From Ryuthela nishihirai (lineage: Eukaryota > Arthropoda > Arachnida > Araneae > Heptathelidae): 64,000 nucleotides of DNA. The position numbers and the translations under genes are program-made. How positions within the stretch are numbered: the first letter of the stretch is position 1; every line of letters starts with the position of its first letter. Under the pieces are notes generated by a model. The model was not told the origin of the DNA. It was given only the letters and a program-made list of their open reading frames with translations, and did no database searches. Below, in pieces: positions 53,640-64,000 of this stretch. The stretch is taken from positions 50,183,751 to 50,247,750 of the forward strand of contig JAWZYU010000018.1 in assembly GCA_038380435.1 (NCBI GenBank), read 5' to 3'.

Positions 53640-55620
53640 TTGTTATCCTGCTTCCAAAGGTCCATGTTTCGCTACCATAACTAACCTTACAAAGAACCAA
53701 ACTATTTTACAGCCTAATTTTAGTCTTTAGGTGTATACGCCTATTTTTCCACACCCTCCATAGATTCTTAAAAGTCCCAGTCGCAATCCCTATTATTCTA
53801 TTTACCTCATACCATACATCACCAGTGTCTGTTACATAGCTTCCACGATAAATAAACTGAGACACTAGCTTAAGTGTGCAGCCATTCACCTTAGTGCTTA
53901 AGTGTGCAACCATTCAGTAACCGAAGCACTACATGCCTGACCAATTTTCATCACTTTATTTTTTTCTCTGTTTATCACCAAACTAGCCTTATCAACAACC
54001 GTAATGAACAAATTCATCTCATCAACATCATTAGCCAACAGGGCCAAATCATATGCATAATCAAAATCAGAAATTTTGAAATCTCTAGACCATTTAATGC
54101 CAAAATCTTTCCCTTGCAAAGAATTTCGCATAACATAGTCAATAACCAAATTAAATCGCATAACATAGTCAATAACCAGTAACATAGTCAAAAACCAAAA
54201 GATAAAAGGAGACAAAATGCACCTTTGTCTAACTCCACTAGCAATGCTAAAACAATCATTGCAAGACGTACCAACTCTCACACATATTTAGTGTTATTAT
54301 AGAGAGTTTTCATTACACTAACCAACTTATCAACTATTGCATATGATCTAACAATCAACCACAAATTATGTCGATCAACAGAGTCAAAAGCCTTTTTGAA
54401 ATCTATAAAGCTAGTAACCACAAGTTTCTGAAACTCCAAACATTTCTCAAGAATCTGCCTAAGTGAAAATATTTGATCAATACATCCCCTTCCACTTCTG
54501 AATCTGGGGCGGGGATGGCTCAGTCGGTAGCGCGCCAGGCTCGTAATCTGTAGTTCCCAGGTTCGAGTCCCAGCTGGGTCAGCGTTGAGATTTATCTCCG
54601 CAAAATTCCCCGCCCTGTCCACGGTCAGTAGGGGACACCAATGGGCTTGGAAAGGCCGCCGTCCGTCGGATGGGACGTTAAGCCGTGGCCCCGTGTGCGG
54701 GAGAGCCATACCCTGTGCACGTTAAAGAACACGCTGGATGTCCTTGACGGGAGGCTACCATCTGTCTTCCAACAGCTGTTCCAGTGGGTCCCCTACCCCA
54801 ACCTTCTCTGAGCCTTAGGGGTCCTTGTGACCTGGCCATTTAGCTCATGGTGTGCAAAAAAGTGCCGCTCAGAGGTAAAACAACCCAACCCACTTCTGAA
54901 TCCGCACTGTTCATCACGCAGTTGTCCATCAACCAAATTCTTAATTCTATTAAGTATAATAAAGCAAAGAACTTTACCTGGAACAGAAAGTAAACTAATT
55001 TCCCTATAATTATCACAAGAACATCAATCAATTTTTTTTTAATTCGCGACAATCATAGCTCCAATAAAATCCTTAGGAAAAATACCTTTATCACAAAAAA
55101 AAAAATTCAGCCATGTGAGAACAAAAATGTTCCCAGCTCTAAGCATTTCAGTGGTGATTTCGTCCACCATTGGGTATTTATGCAGTTTTAATTGAGAGAT
55201 AACCAATGCAACTTCGGAATGTGATTTAGCACCATCATAAAAGACAATAATGCAACTATCCTCATTACAAACAATGAGAGTAGAAATAATCACATTATTT
55301 AGAGTTTTCCTCTGTGGGGGCATAACAACAGATGGCATTCAAGTCTTTAATTTTTGTTTTAAATTTTGCAGTAAGAAATCTTTCTTTAATTCAGTCATAT
55401 CCCAGAAAAGCATCACTGTCGTGTCTACTGAGATGCAAACCTACACTTTGGAGATGCTTTCCATCCTCCCTCCCTGAAAAGAGAAATTTAAAGTTATTTT
55501 CAAGTATCTCACCTTTACCTGTCCATGTGGTCTTTTGCAAGTCTAGAATATCTAGGTTATAACTCTGGAATTCCTGCGTTAGGACATCAAGGGAATAATC
55601 TCTATGTAACGTCCTCACGT
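53640..55620 (-). pseudogene. RTE-like LINE ORF relic (EN start, RT)
   Basis: 'NVRTLHRDYSLDVLTQEFQS' with 'LDILDLQKTTWTG' at 55391-55618 is the start of an RTE/BovB-type endonuclease; most of the rest of that domain is deleted. RT pieces follow: 'LKLHKYPMVDEITTEMLRAG' (55.2 kb), 'FIDFKKAFDSVDRHNLW' (motif A, 54.4 kb), 'GVRQRCILSPFIF' (motif B), 'DFDYAYDLALLA' (motif C; one catalytic Asp replaced by Tyr), and 'KLVSQFIYRGSYVTDTGD'. SINE-A sits between the first two pieces. The family is named by wording alone. Confidence 0.8.
54505..54889 (+). repeat. SINE-A copy, full length, 13-bp target duplication
   Basis: Complete copy with A box 'tggctcagtcggtagcgcg', B box 'ggttcgagtcc' and end 'gaggtaaaacaacccaac'. 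It is flanked by CCACTTCTGAATC at 54492-54504 and 54890-54902. It is inserted in the LINE RT, whose reading continues on both sides. Confidence 0.95.
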
Positions 55621-55746
55621 TCCTACAGAGAGTAAATGATTAGTAGTATTAAAGAAACTAGGTATATTGAGAGAGGCAGAGCTAACAATATCAAACAACT
55701 CTCAAATCGCAGGCATGGGCCAAAGACGTCTTCGTTCTCCTCTAAA

Positions 55747-56195
55747 GCTGAAGTCACCAATGCTGATAGGAACTTGAGGCAACACCTTTTCATGTAGACC
55801 TTTTCAAGAGCCATATGACCTGCTTGAGACACTACTCCAGTTTAGGATTGGCGATGCCCAACTAGCTAAGTGAGGGTTGAGGTTCTCTCACTGCTAAAGG
55901 CTGAAGTCACCATGCTAGTAGGAACTTCAGGCATCATCTTTTCAAGTGGACCTTTTCAAGAGCCATAGACGTGCCTGAGACACATTACTCCAGTTTAGGA
56001 TTGGCGATGCCCAACTAGCTAAGTGAGGGTTGTGGTTCTCTCACTGCTAAAGGCTGAAGTCACCATGCTAGTAGGAACTTCAGGCATCATCTTTTCAAGC
56101 GGACCTTTTCAAGAGCCATAGACGTGCTTGAGACACATTACTCCAGTTTAGGATTGACGATTCCCAACTAACTAAGTGAGGGTTCAGGTACCTGC
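55747..56195. repeat. ~152-bp tandem repeats, about three units
   Basis: 'gctgaagtcaccatgct' starts units at 55747, 55901 and 56053. Units 2 and 3 are nearly identical; unit 1 is more diverged. The array lies just upstream of the LINE endonuclease start (minus strand), where some LINEs have 5'UTR monomers. Confidence 0.85.
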
Positions 56196-57777
56196 GATGG
56201 CCTCTGATCAGGATTACCCACCAGCTGATATAAGGTATCCCGCGCCTCTGTTCACTTAGGGCTGGTAACCCATAAGCAAACAGAAAACACAGTGGCAGAT
56301 GCTCTCTCATCAGAGGCCCACCAATGTAGCAAGTCCAGGATCCATAATCAAACTCAAATCCATAAACAAGTCAAGTCTTGTAAGTATAAATGGTCAGCAT
56401 AAGGGCCCTGTGAAGTCGACCACTCCTCAACAGGTTTAAACGAAAGAAGGAAAAAGTGGCCATAGATGACCAGATCAGTTGTAGACCACACGGAGCTAGC
56501 AGCATCCTCTTCCGTTCCTTTCCAAAAGAGAATATCTCTTTTGAAAGATACTAATGGCCTGCACTAGGAGAAGGCGGGGTCGGACATTAGGTGCTAACCT
56601 GGCCGGTTCTATACATTAACACTGGGGATAGGTACATAACTCTCCGTCCAGTTTATGCCTAGCTACCGTTTACAGACCTGTTCACTTGAAAGATAACAAA
56701 AGAGTGCAGTGAATATGATTGAAGTGTCTATGGAACAGTGCCACCAGATAGCAGCCATTTGATGGCACAGCGGGGACCATTACACAAGGCACTTCCACCA
56801 TTAATCAAGTACGAGGTTTGAATATTGTTCATTCTTCATTTCTTTCTATTACACTAGAAATAGTGTTGTGGAAGAATTGACTTTCTCAAGGAGAGTAAAC
56901 TTTAACGTGGGAGTAAATAGATTATATAAATTTGTATGTGTAGGAGACTATGAGTAAAATAATTATACATATATAAACATAGTAGCAGAATTTCCAAGCG
57001 TCGCTCAGGCCTCAGAGTAGCAGTCATATTCGTAACAGGTTAGCGGACACTCGTTCAAGTCCGAGGTGACGTCACTGGTAGCGGAAGTTTTCGGCTTCTC
57101 ATAATTTCGCACCATTCTGACCGATCAGTCGCGATTTCGGTGGTGGTTCCATTTAGTTCTGGCATTTCGGGTTTAGAGAACGGGTTCCTAGCTGCAGTGG
57201 CTTGGGTTTGAACCAGCCGCAAGAGTCCGAAATTTCTGCACCGTCACCTACTTTATGAATGGAGAATCGAAATTTATGAATGAAGTAGCACGTTGTCAAT
57301 GGACAGTCATTTCGGACAGAGTTTTGAGAGTGGTCCTAATTATCTGGGGTCGAAAACTTTAGAGTGCGCTAAAGTGAGATGAAGCTGTTAAATCACGTTT
57401 GGAGGTTCTATCACTGAGCAAAAATTAGGTGATATCGAACAGACACCCAAACTCTATTATACATATATATGTATACAGCTTGATGTTTATTATACCTGGT
57501 ATTATAATTTTTAATAATATTCATAAAAATACTAAAAATACATGTTTTTTTTAGGTGGAAGAAAGTTTTATGTTGTTCCCTCTTCATTAAGTCCCTCTGT
57601 CCTTTTTATATGACAATAATAACAATTTGAATCTTTCTCCCTCATGAAGCTTCGTACGAACATAACGCAAACCAATTTCTCTCCTCTTCAAATTGCCGGT
57701 AGTTTTATTAATTTCTTTTTCCTGAATATCTCGCCTTTTCATTATTATGTCATTTCACTGAAACTGAACATTTTCAG
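56196..57777. other. Unassigned, less AT-rich DNA
   Basis: 56.2-56.65 kb may be more 5' untranslated sequence of the RTE-like LINE. 57.0-57.25 kb includes 'gttcaagtccgaggtgacg', reminiscent of a B box, without a convincing tRNA fold. No gene. Confidence 0.35.
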
Positions 57778-57934
57778 GTTTTTTAAGCTTTCGAATAATG
57801 TGGATGCACATTTCCTCCGTTTCCTATTATACGCACTTGCAGGAACTATGTTTATTCTCTGTGTCATATTTTCCTATCTCGGACTAGTTGCAAATGCACA
57901 TAGGCGCCATTTAATGGTTGTTACAGCATTGACA
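57778..57934 (+). CDS. Possible host exon: membrane protein segment
   Basis: After a candidate acceptor 'gaacattttcag' the frame reads 'FFKLSNNVDAHFLRF' and then a clear transmembrane stretch 'LLYALAGTMFILCVIFSYLG', followed by 'LVANAHRRHLMVVTAL' before a TAG at 57938. A GTAGGA that could be a donor overlaps the end. The hydrophobic helix followed by a basic loop recalls four-pass claudin/PMP22/CACNG-like proteins, but that is impression only. The upstream part of the ORF (from 57644) is probably intron. It is the only segment here that reads like host protein; no partner exon is found. Confidence 0.35.
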
Positions 57935-58114
57935 GAGTAGGAACAAACTAAGAGGAAAGAAGAGTATAGCCATTTTGTACAGAATATTTCCTTTCTTCAA
58001 ATATTTTACGATATTAGACAACATGAAAGATTAATTTTCATAGTATTTCCTCACTCTGAAAATTCAAAATAAACTAATTTTAACAGAAAGACATGAAATG
58101 CACTTTTTACTAAA

Positions 58115-58445
58115 GTCTGCTCTCTGTGACTGGCCAAGAATCCAGAGAAGGTTGAAGATGGAAATCTACTGGGCATCTGTTAAGAGACAAACGCAAGACT
58201 TTCGTCAAGGCCATCTAGCGTGTTTTTCTAACATGCACGGGATATGGTGCTATCCTGAATAAGAGGGAACGACTTAACATCGCACCCGACGGATGGTGGA
58301 TTTTCCAAGTCCAACGTGTCTTCTTTCTCACTGAGGACAGAATGTGAGTTAACAGATTAAATTCTCGACGCAGGCCCAGTTGGGACTCAAACCCTGGAAT
58401 TGCCGTTTACGAATCTGACGTGCAACTGACTTCTAATTCCTCTAC
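58115..58445 (-). repeat. SINE-A copy, diverged
   Basis: Reverse copy from 'gtgactggccaagaatcc' to 'gaatctgacgtgcaactgac'. The centre 'cgcacccgacggatggtgg' is recognisable. Confidence 0.8.
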
Positions 58446-58562
58446 CGTCCATTCGTTAGTTTCATATGTACTTGTTTAGTGTTATCTCTGTTATCCATTT
58501 ATAATATATAGACTATCTATTCTCTGATCACAGAACAAGACAATTTGTGTCCTCCTCTTTCA

Positions 58563-58678
58563 GAATAAATAAATAAATAAATAAATACCCCCTCAAGCAG
58601 CTGCTTGCCACAGAGGTCTGACAAGAGCCTGTCAGTTTATATGCCATAGTAGAAGGTCTGTGAGGATGGCAGGACCTA
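58563..58678 (-). repeat. SINE-B copy, 5' truncated
   Basis: (AATA)n tail then 'ccccctcaagcagctgcttg' to 'gaggatggcaggacct', where it stops abruptly, so the tRNA-like head is missing. Confidence 0.85.
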
Positions 58679-58756
58679 TCATTTATACGAACAGGATTTA
58701 TACTTATAGTAACGAAAACAGATTTTTCCGATATTTCATTGTTCCCAAAGTGAAAA

Positions 58757-58962
58757 TAATAAATAAATGAATAAATAAATATTCCTTCAAGTAGCTGTTT
58801 TCAAGTTTCTGACAGGAGCCTGTCAGCTTATTTGCCATAGTGAAAAGATCTGTGAGAATGGCGGTACCTCAGCAAGAAGACAACACAAACATCCATGCTT
58901 TACACGGGGCTCGAACCCAGATCCCTCTGATTATCAGTCAAGCAAGCTAACTACTCAGCCTT
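58757..58962 (-). repeat. SINE-B copy, full length
   Basis: (AATA)n tail, 'tccttcaagtagctgtt', 'ggcggtacctcagcaag', 'ggggctcgaacccaga' and 'gctaactactcagcc'. It is in the same orientation as the copy 80 bp to the left. Confidence 0.85.
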
Positions 58963-60180
58963 ATAAAAGTTCATGTTTAAATTATTCAGCAAAAATTAAT
59001 ATCAAACTTTGTTATAAATGCAAAAATAAAAACATATCGTAGTCGACATTTCTTCATCAATCAGTTAATCGAACTTAATTTGACTAAATACCTAATTAGA
59101 GTATATTGAGCAGATAAATCACCGCTTCATTATTTAGCAAGGTGACACATCTTCTTTCTCAGTAAGGCGCGCATCATGTAGAATTCATTGCATTTTTTAT
59201 TTCTTTTTAAATCAATAACCATTGATTTGTTTTTTTTACAGCGTAAAGTCTTCTGTTTAAACGTGTATGCTAGCATTTTTTATGAATCTATGATGGTCGA
59301 ATCAAAGTGGACGAAAAAAAATCCAGTACACCATGTCCTGTCCTGGAGTGACTGAAAAATAAAGAACGAAATAAGCTTGTCAGTTCTACCGAGCTCAGAA
59401 ACCTGTAGGACATTTCCCAGTTTTGTTGTCAGTAACCAAAGGACGAAGCTGAGCACATAGAAAATTAAGCTTAGGAACTCTAAACGAACTCGGAAAACGG
59501 AGACTGTAACTGAATTTGCATATCTTTTCTAGCTTTACCTACCTGCGGCTTCAAAGCAATTTCAGTATTTCAGTGTACCAAGTGAACGCTGATCAAGACA
59601 AACATTTCGCTGTTTATCTTTGGAGGTTCTAACTTCCTCAACTCCCTGGGGACGTTTTACCAGTACATGGCTGTTTATTCTGTCTTGTCGGAAATTTGAT
59701 CAAGCAACCGTTGCTGCAGAGGCTTTTAAATGGTTAGATGTCGCTCTCAGAGTCCCAGTGGCAAGAAGCGACATCTGCGCAGTATCGCGTCTATCTTCTT
59801 TAAGTCGGAACGAACAACGGTTAAGAGTAACATCATTATTAAAGGGGGGGGGGGCAAATTGCATTTGAAATTCATTCCTTGGAATGATTTTGAGAAGGAG
59901 ATTCTACAGGTTTTTAATGCCTCTGACATGAAAGTTGAATTTACATCTAGGCGATGCGTAATCAAAAGAGGCTTGGGAGCAGACCGATGATGTGAACAGT
60001 ATAAAAATTTATTTCTTGGAGTTTGCGCAGTACTATTTTAGAACCAGTCCCTTGTTCCCGTAGAGCGAGATTTCAACAAGGGGAAAGAAGTAGTGATTTA
60101 AGTTATTTATTTATTGAATCTCCGTCTCTAATTTTTTTTTAAAATGAATGAACAGTAAATTACCATTATGATCATTAATA
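58963..60180. other. Intergenic DNA, no gene seen
   Basis: Overlapping 70-86-codon ORFs at 59.62-59.99 kb on both strands have no recognisable domain. A run of 11 G lies near 59846. Confidence 0.4.
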
Positions 60181-60182
60181 TA

Positions 60183-60888
60183 CAGTAAACATCCAGTTAT
60201 CCAGTATTTATGGGCAATGGGATTTGCCCGTTGCATGATAAGGACCAGATGTGCAATGATAAGAAATCAAATAAAATAGGTTATAATTTTGCATTCAACC
60301 CATAGTTGAAATAAAAATACAGTTAAAAACAATGTTAATAAAAATGTAGTATGATGCTCTTAAATACAAATGTAAATGTCTAAAATATAATTGTTTTATA
60401 CGTATTTTCACATTTCATGAATGTGTAAATCAGTGCACTTAACAAAAACTTCGGAAACTGCTTCACTGAACGCCACAATGGCAAGAGTTGCAATTTTGGC
60501 CATCAGATGACAGTGACTGCCGGTGGTACCTACTTCCTAATAACGTAATGTGAAAGAAAATTTTTAAGAGGTAAATTCTGTAGAAAAGCATACATAAGGC
60601 AAAAAAATACTATCCGAGACACAAGAATAATGAAACTAAGCTAAACTCTGATTTTAGAAAAAAACAGTTACCTATGCATGTGCAGTTTACTCCTAGAAAT
60701 TCGAATTGCATTTCAACAGGATCATCCACTGAATTATCATTTGAATCTTGAGCAGCGCCAGTGGCATGCGGGAAACCCACTACGTGCATTGAAATTTGCC
60801 GTACCAAGTTCAAATGTTCAATTAGAAATTTATGCCGCCAGCATGAGAATTCAAGATGCTTGAGTATTGGATAATTGGGAGTTTAGTG
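60183..60888. mobile_element. Non-autonomous pogo/Tigger-like element (706 bp)
   Basis: TA-flanked ends: left CAGTAAACATCCAGTTATCC, right the complement of 'cactaaactcccaattatcc'. They match the ends of the Tigger relic at 29155-30299. No transposase is readable. Confidence 0.7.
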
Positions 60889-60960
60889 TATAAGTAATTT
60901 TGTGAGCGTTTCATGGTTAGGAAAATAATGAAGAGCAAGAACAGTACAGAAGCATGAACT

Positions 60961-61260
60961 TGGGTTGTTTTACCTCTGAGCGACATTTTTGCGCACAATG
61001 TGCAAAATGACCAGGTCACAAGAACCCCAAGGGCTTAGAGAAATTTAGGGGAAGGAGGACCCACTGAACAACTATTGGGAGACAGATGGAAGTACCATCC
61101 GGCGTTTCTTTAACGTGCACGTGGACGGAGGCCTTTCCAATCTCATCGATGTCCCCTTTATGACCGAAGTCAGGGTGAAGCATTTAGCGGAAATAAATCT
61201 CAAAGCTAACTGAAGTAGGAAACAGCTGATTGCGAGCCTGGCGCACTATCGACTCCCGCC
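60961..61260 (-). repeat. SINE-A copy with small deletions
   Basis: Reverse: 'gggttgttttacctctgagc' to 'gcgcactatcgactcccgcc'. The piece with 'cccatccgacgg' is lost. Confidence 0.85.
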
Positions 61261-64000
61261 ATGAAGCATGAACTACTTTCAATGTTCTTTACTGTCGATA
61301 ATTTTCTCACAGTTGTTCCTGGCACTAGTCATTTGTTGCAGAATGGTTTAAATGGCCCTTCACAACTTGCAGTTTATTCATTGAAACCATCATTTGCATT
61401 CTTTGAATCTCTATTGTGTTCAATTAGTCCAACATCCGTAACAGGGAGACGATTTCAAATATACATAATAACCATAAAATGATTGTTGCAGAATTCCAAG
61501 AGTGGTAGCAAGCGAGGAGGATCAGAACGCTCACAAATCCGATTTGCGATAAAACGAATTTTAATACCACCTTTTATTTTTACTAAAAGATAGAATCGGA
61601 AATCAAACCCATTCCCAGGGAAAATTAAAACCACCGATATTTACATTCATTCTTGAAAATCCGACTTCGGTTAAAACTGATTTTTATATTTCAAAATGGC
61701 AGCGATTCCTCCCCATTCTGAATGAAGCAAACGGAAATCAAAGAACGCCCTACGGAAAACCAAATTGCTTAGGAATATTAATATTCTCTCTAATCCGACT
61801 TCCAATAAAAATATTTTTTTGAATGAACCAATCGGAAATTCAAAAGATCTTTACAAGGAACCTAAAGAACCAATAGTATAGATATTTTCTCTACGTATAT
61901 TATGAAAAAAAAAATAACAACTTAAATGCAGTGTCTTCAATTGCACATTTCAGTACTACGTTTTTTCCCCCGAAGTGTTCTGTTATACGGGGGGGGGGGA
62001 AGGAAAGGAAAGTCTGAATATACATTCCCACTCCGTCTTAAGTTGGCCGTGATCATTTTTCAGTTTCGTTTTAATAAAATCATATAATTCTGGGCACTGG
62101 AGCCCAAAGATATTCCACTCTTCCCCGCTGGAATCTTATCGTACATTACGTTGTTATTTCTAAATCTAAATCTTAATTTGAATTATACACATAAGAATCA
62201 CTCTTAATAATAAAATTAACATTTATTCGCCCTCAAACACTTTCACATTATTCTTACAATTAACATGACTCTATTATCAACATGATTCTATGTACAATCA
62301 ACTTACATAAACAAACGTTGGAATGGAGACAAACATTTGATGACATTTGATTACTGACTAAGGTATTAGTCTTTGCAGCTCACAATCAGGAATCGAGGCC
62401 TAAACTTTCACCCCTCTGACTGTCTTCGTTTGTCCTATAAAAACCCTCTCACCAACTTTCTAAGTCCGATCCGGGTTTTTCCTCCTCACAAAAGGTGTCA
62501 TCTGTCCCTTCCATAGGTCAGCAACCCCCAATCGGAAGGAACAAATATTAGTGGGACCTTAGAGTTTTTTGAAGTTGTGCCCTCTACCACTTTTTTACCA
62601 GGGACGCTGTGTACCAATGGTTCAGATTGTCTCCCTGGGGATTCATCAGGTGGCAGGAGCACCTTGCACATGTCGAGACACAGGGGAAGTTCCAGTCTTG
62701 GAGATATCATCAGCGGTTGCATGAATACGGGACAGCAGACGTGAAATGAAATTCTGGCGCCAGCCACCCAGAACTTGGCGGAAACGGCTTGCGAGTCTTT
62801 TGTCCCTGTGCCGACAATGGTGAGCAACGAACAACGGAGCACTTTTTGATGTCGTTCTTCTTATACATGAAAATCTACGCAGAACAGTTCATTCGGAATG
62901 AAACAATTGTAAACGAAAGTAGAGAAACGCGAAGTCTTTAACATTTACAACAATTATCCCTAATCTGACTTAAAAAAAATAGATATTTTATTTGTAGTCC
63001 TTGTGAACGAAACAGTCGGAATAAGATTAAATGCTCTGTAGGAGATTAGCAAAACAGACATTTTGCATTTATACTCTCTGAATTTCAATAAAGCATTTAT
63101 ACCTATTTTCTCCAATTCCACATTTCATAGCAGATTTTTTTCTTTCAAAATTTTTCTTTCAAGATGGTGCAAAAGAAAACTAAAAGAAGAAACAACCAGA
63201 AAAGCTTATTTCCATTCTATCTAATCGGATATTGATGAAAATGGATTACATATTCATATCCCTGTTTGCTGGGGTTTTTTTTATGAAAGAATCGGAAATC
63301 AAAGAACCAGCAGAGCCAAACAAAAGCACTGCAAGAAACCGTCAGAGCCCACATTTATGCCCGGTTCCTCTAATCTGGCATTCAATAAAGCCTTTGCATT
63401 TATTCTTCCTAATCGAACTGTTCAGTATAATGGGATTTTTTAAGTCTTTTTTTTTAATGAAATGATCTGAAATCAACATAATGCATACAGGAAATCAAAC
63501 CGTGTAGGTCTATCAGCAGTCTCGTTAATCAGACTTTCAAAAAAAGAATGATTTATAAGTTGTTTCCTTCAAAACTGAAGAATCAGAAATCAAACGAACA
63601 CGCTACAAAAAACCAAAGCAAAAAAAATGTTATTTCCATTTCGGCAGCCGCCTTTTCATTTAGATCTGCTCTTGAGAAATGAAGTTTAAATGCTGAAAAA
63701 TGCGTTTTATTACAAGTCCGGTTATAAAGAAAAGACATGTATGTCAGATCTCCCTGTTTTCTCTAATTGTTCCCTTTGATTTCCTATTGTTTAGTTCAGA
63801 AGTTTTGGAATTATAAAACAGTAACTGAATTTTTGGATTAGTGAAGTTACTAATCTCCATAATCGAGGCATGTAAACTCATCATTACGAGCACTGCTCGC
63901 AAAGTCGGCAAAATTCCCGGACAATAAAATTTTTTTTTTGGCACTCGCGAGAATTATCATAGCTCCAACTTTCTTATGCTGTTAACTGACAAAGCTATAT
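61261..64000. repeat. Degenerate array of AATCGGAAATCAAA / TAATCYGACTT motifs
   Basis: Variants of 'aatcggaaatcaaa' at 61593, 61731, 61848, 63288, 63464 and 63581 alternate with 'ctaatccgactt'-like phrases at 61652, 61791, 62959, 63370, 63405 and 63520. Spacing is 115-175 bp. It looks like an old tandem or nested repeat. No gene is supported, although 62.5-62.85 kb is less AT-rich and holds a 114-codon minus ORF without known features. Confidence 0.5.

Noticed and set aside
57000..57250. tRNA-like or promoter-like segment with CRE-like 'gtgacgtcac'
   Set aside because: The B-box-like phrase lacks a matching A box and fold, and a single palindromic 8-mer is expected by chance in a window this size.
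62498..62842. 114-codon minus-strand ORF in a less AT-rich island
   Set aside because: No domain, splice signal or transposon motif recognised, and an overlapping frame is also open, so I did not call a gene.
1..64000. CRISPR array, prokaryotic operon or defence system
   Set aside because: No regularly spaced direct repeats with unique spacers, no clustered tightly packed ORFs and no ribosome binding sites; the content is eukaryotic transposons and SINEs.

Overview
This is AT-rich eukaryotic DNA, almost certainly from an arthropod. The mix of transposon families (DUF4817-type Tc1/mariner transposase, mariner, THAP/P-like, hAT with DUF4371-like core, pogo/Tigger, Ty3/gypsy, RTE-like and CR1/Jockey-like LINEs, tRNA-derived SINEs) and the lack of dense host genes fit a large repeat-rich genome. 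A chelicerate such as a spider is my guess from general resemblance only. I see no operons, CRISPR array, rRNA or prokaryotic gene. Nearly all recognisable coding sequence is transposon-derived; one short segment at 57.78-57.93 kb may be a host exon.

Layout. 0-14 kb: SINE fragments (family A with a tRNA-Met-like head, family B with a Ser/Leu-like head), a hAT-like element carrying a ~34-bp minisatellite, repeat family R3, and a diverged segmental duplication at 12-13.6 kb. 14.8-23.9 kb: a three-element nest. An old DD34D mariner has received a Tc1/mariner-superfamily element with DD41D spacing and 98-bp inverted repeats, and a nearly intact 6.3-kb Ty3/gypsy retrotransposon on the minus strand with two 639-bp LTRs that look identical. 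24-32 kb: a LINE RT scrap split by a hAT MITE, a solo LTR related to the gypsy element, an unclassified 1.08-kb TIR element with repeated GGCAAAGT motifs, a mariner relic, a pogo/Tigger relic with a SINE inside, and a 983-bp solo LTR inside another SINE. 35-39 kb: a degenerate THAP/P-element transposase gene with a visible intron, the intron carrying a 275-bp palindrome. 39-50 kb: SINEs, R3, a tRNA-like inverted pair and a hAT transposase relic. 50-56.2 kb: an RTE-like LINE interrupted by a second LINE and by a SINE with a perfect 13-bp target duplication, with ~152-bp tandem repeats upstream. 57-64 kb: the possible host exon, SINEs, a non-autonomous Tigger and a degenerate motif array.

Only the gypsy element looks recently active: its gag and pol are open apart from one amber codon, and they are linked by a canonical -1 slippery heptamer. 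The other transposon genes are broken by stops, frameshifts and insertions. All family names rest on reading motifs by eye; no searches were run.
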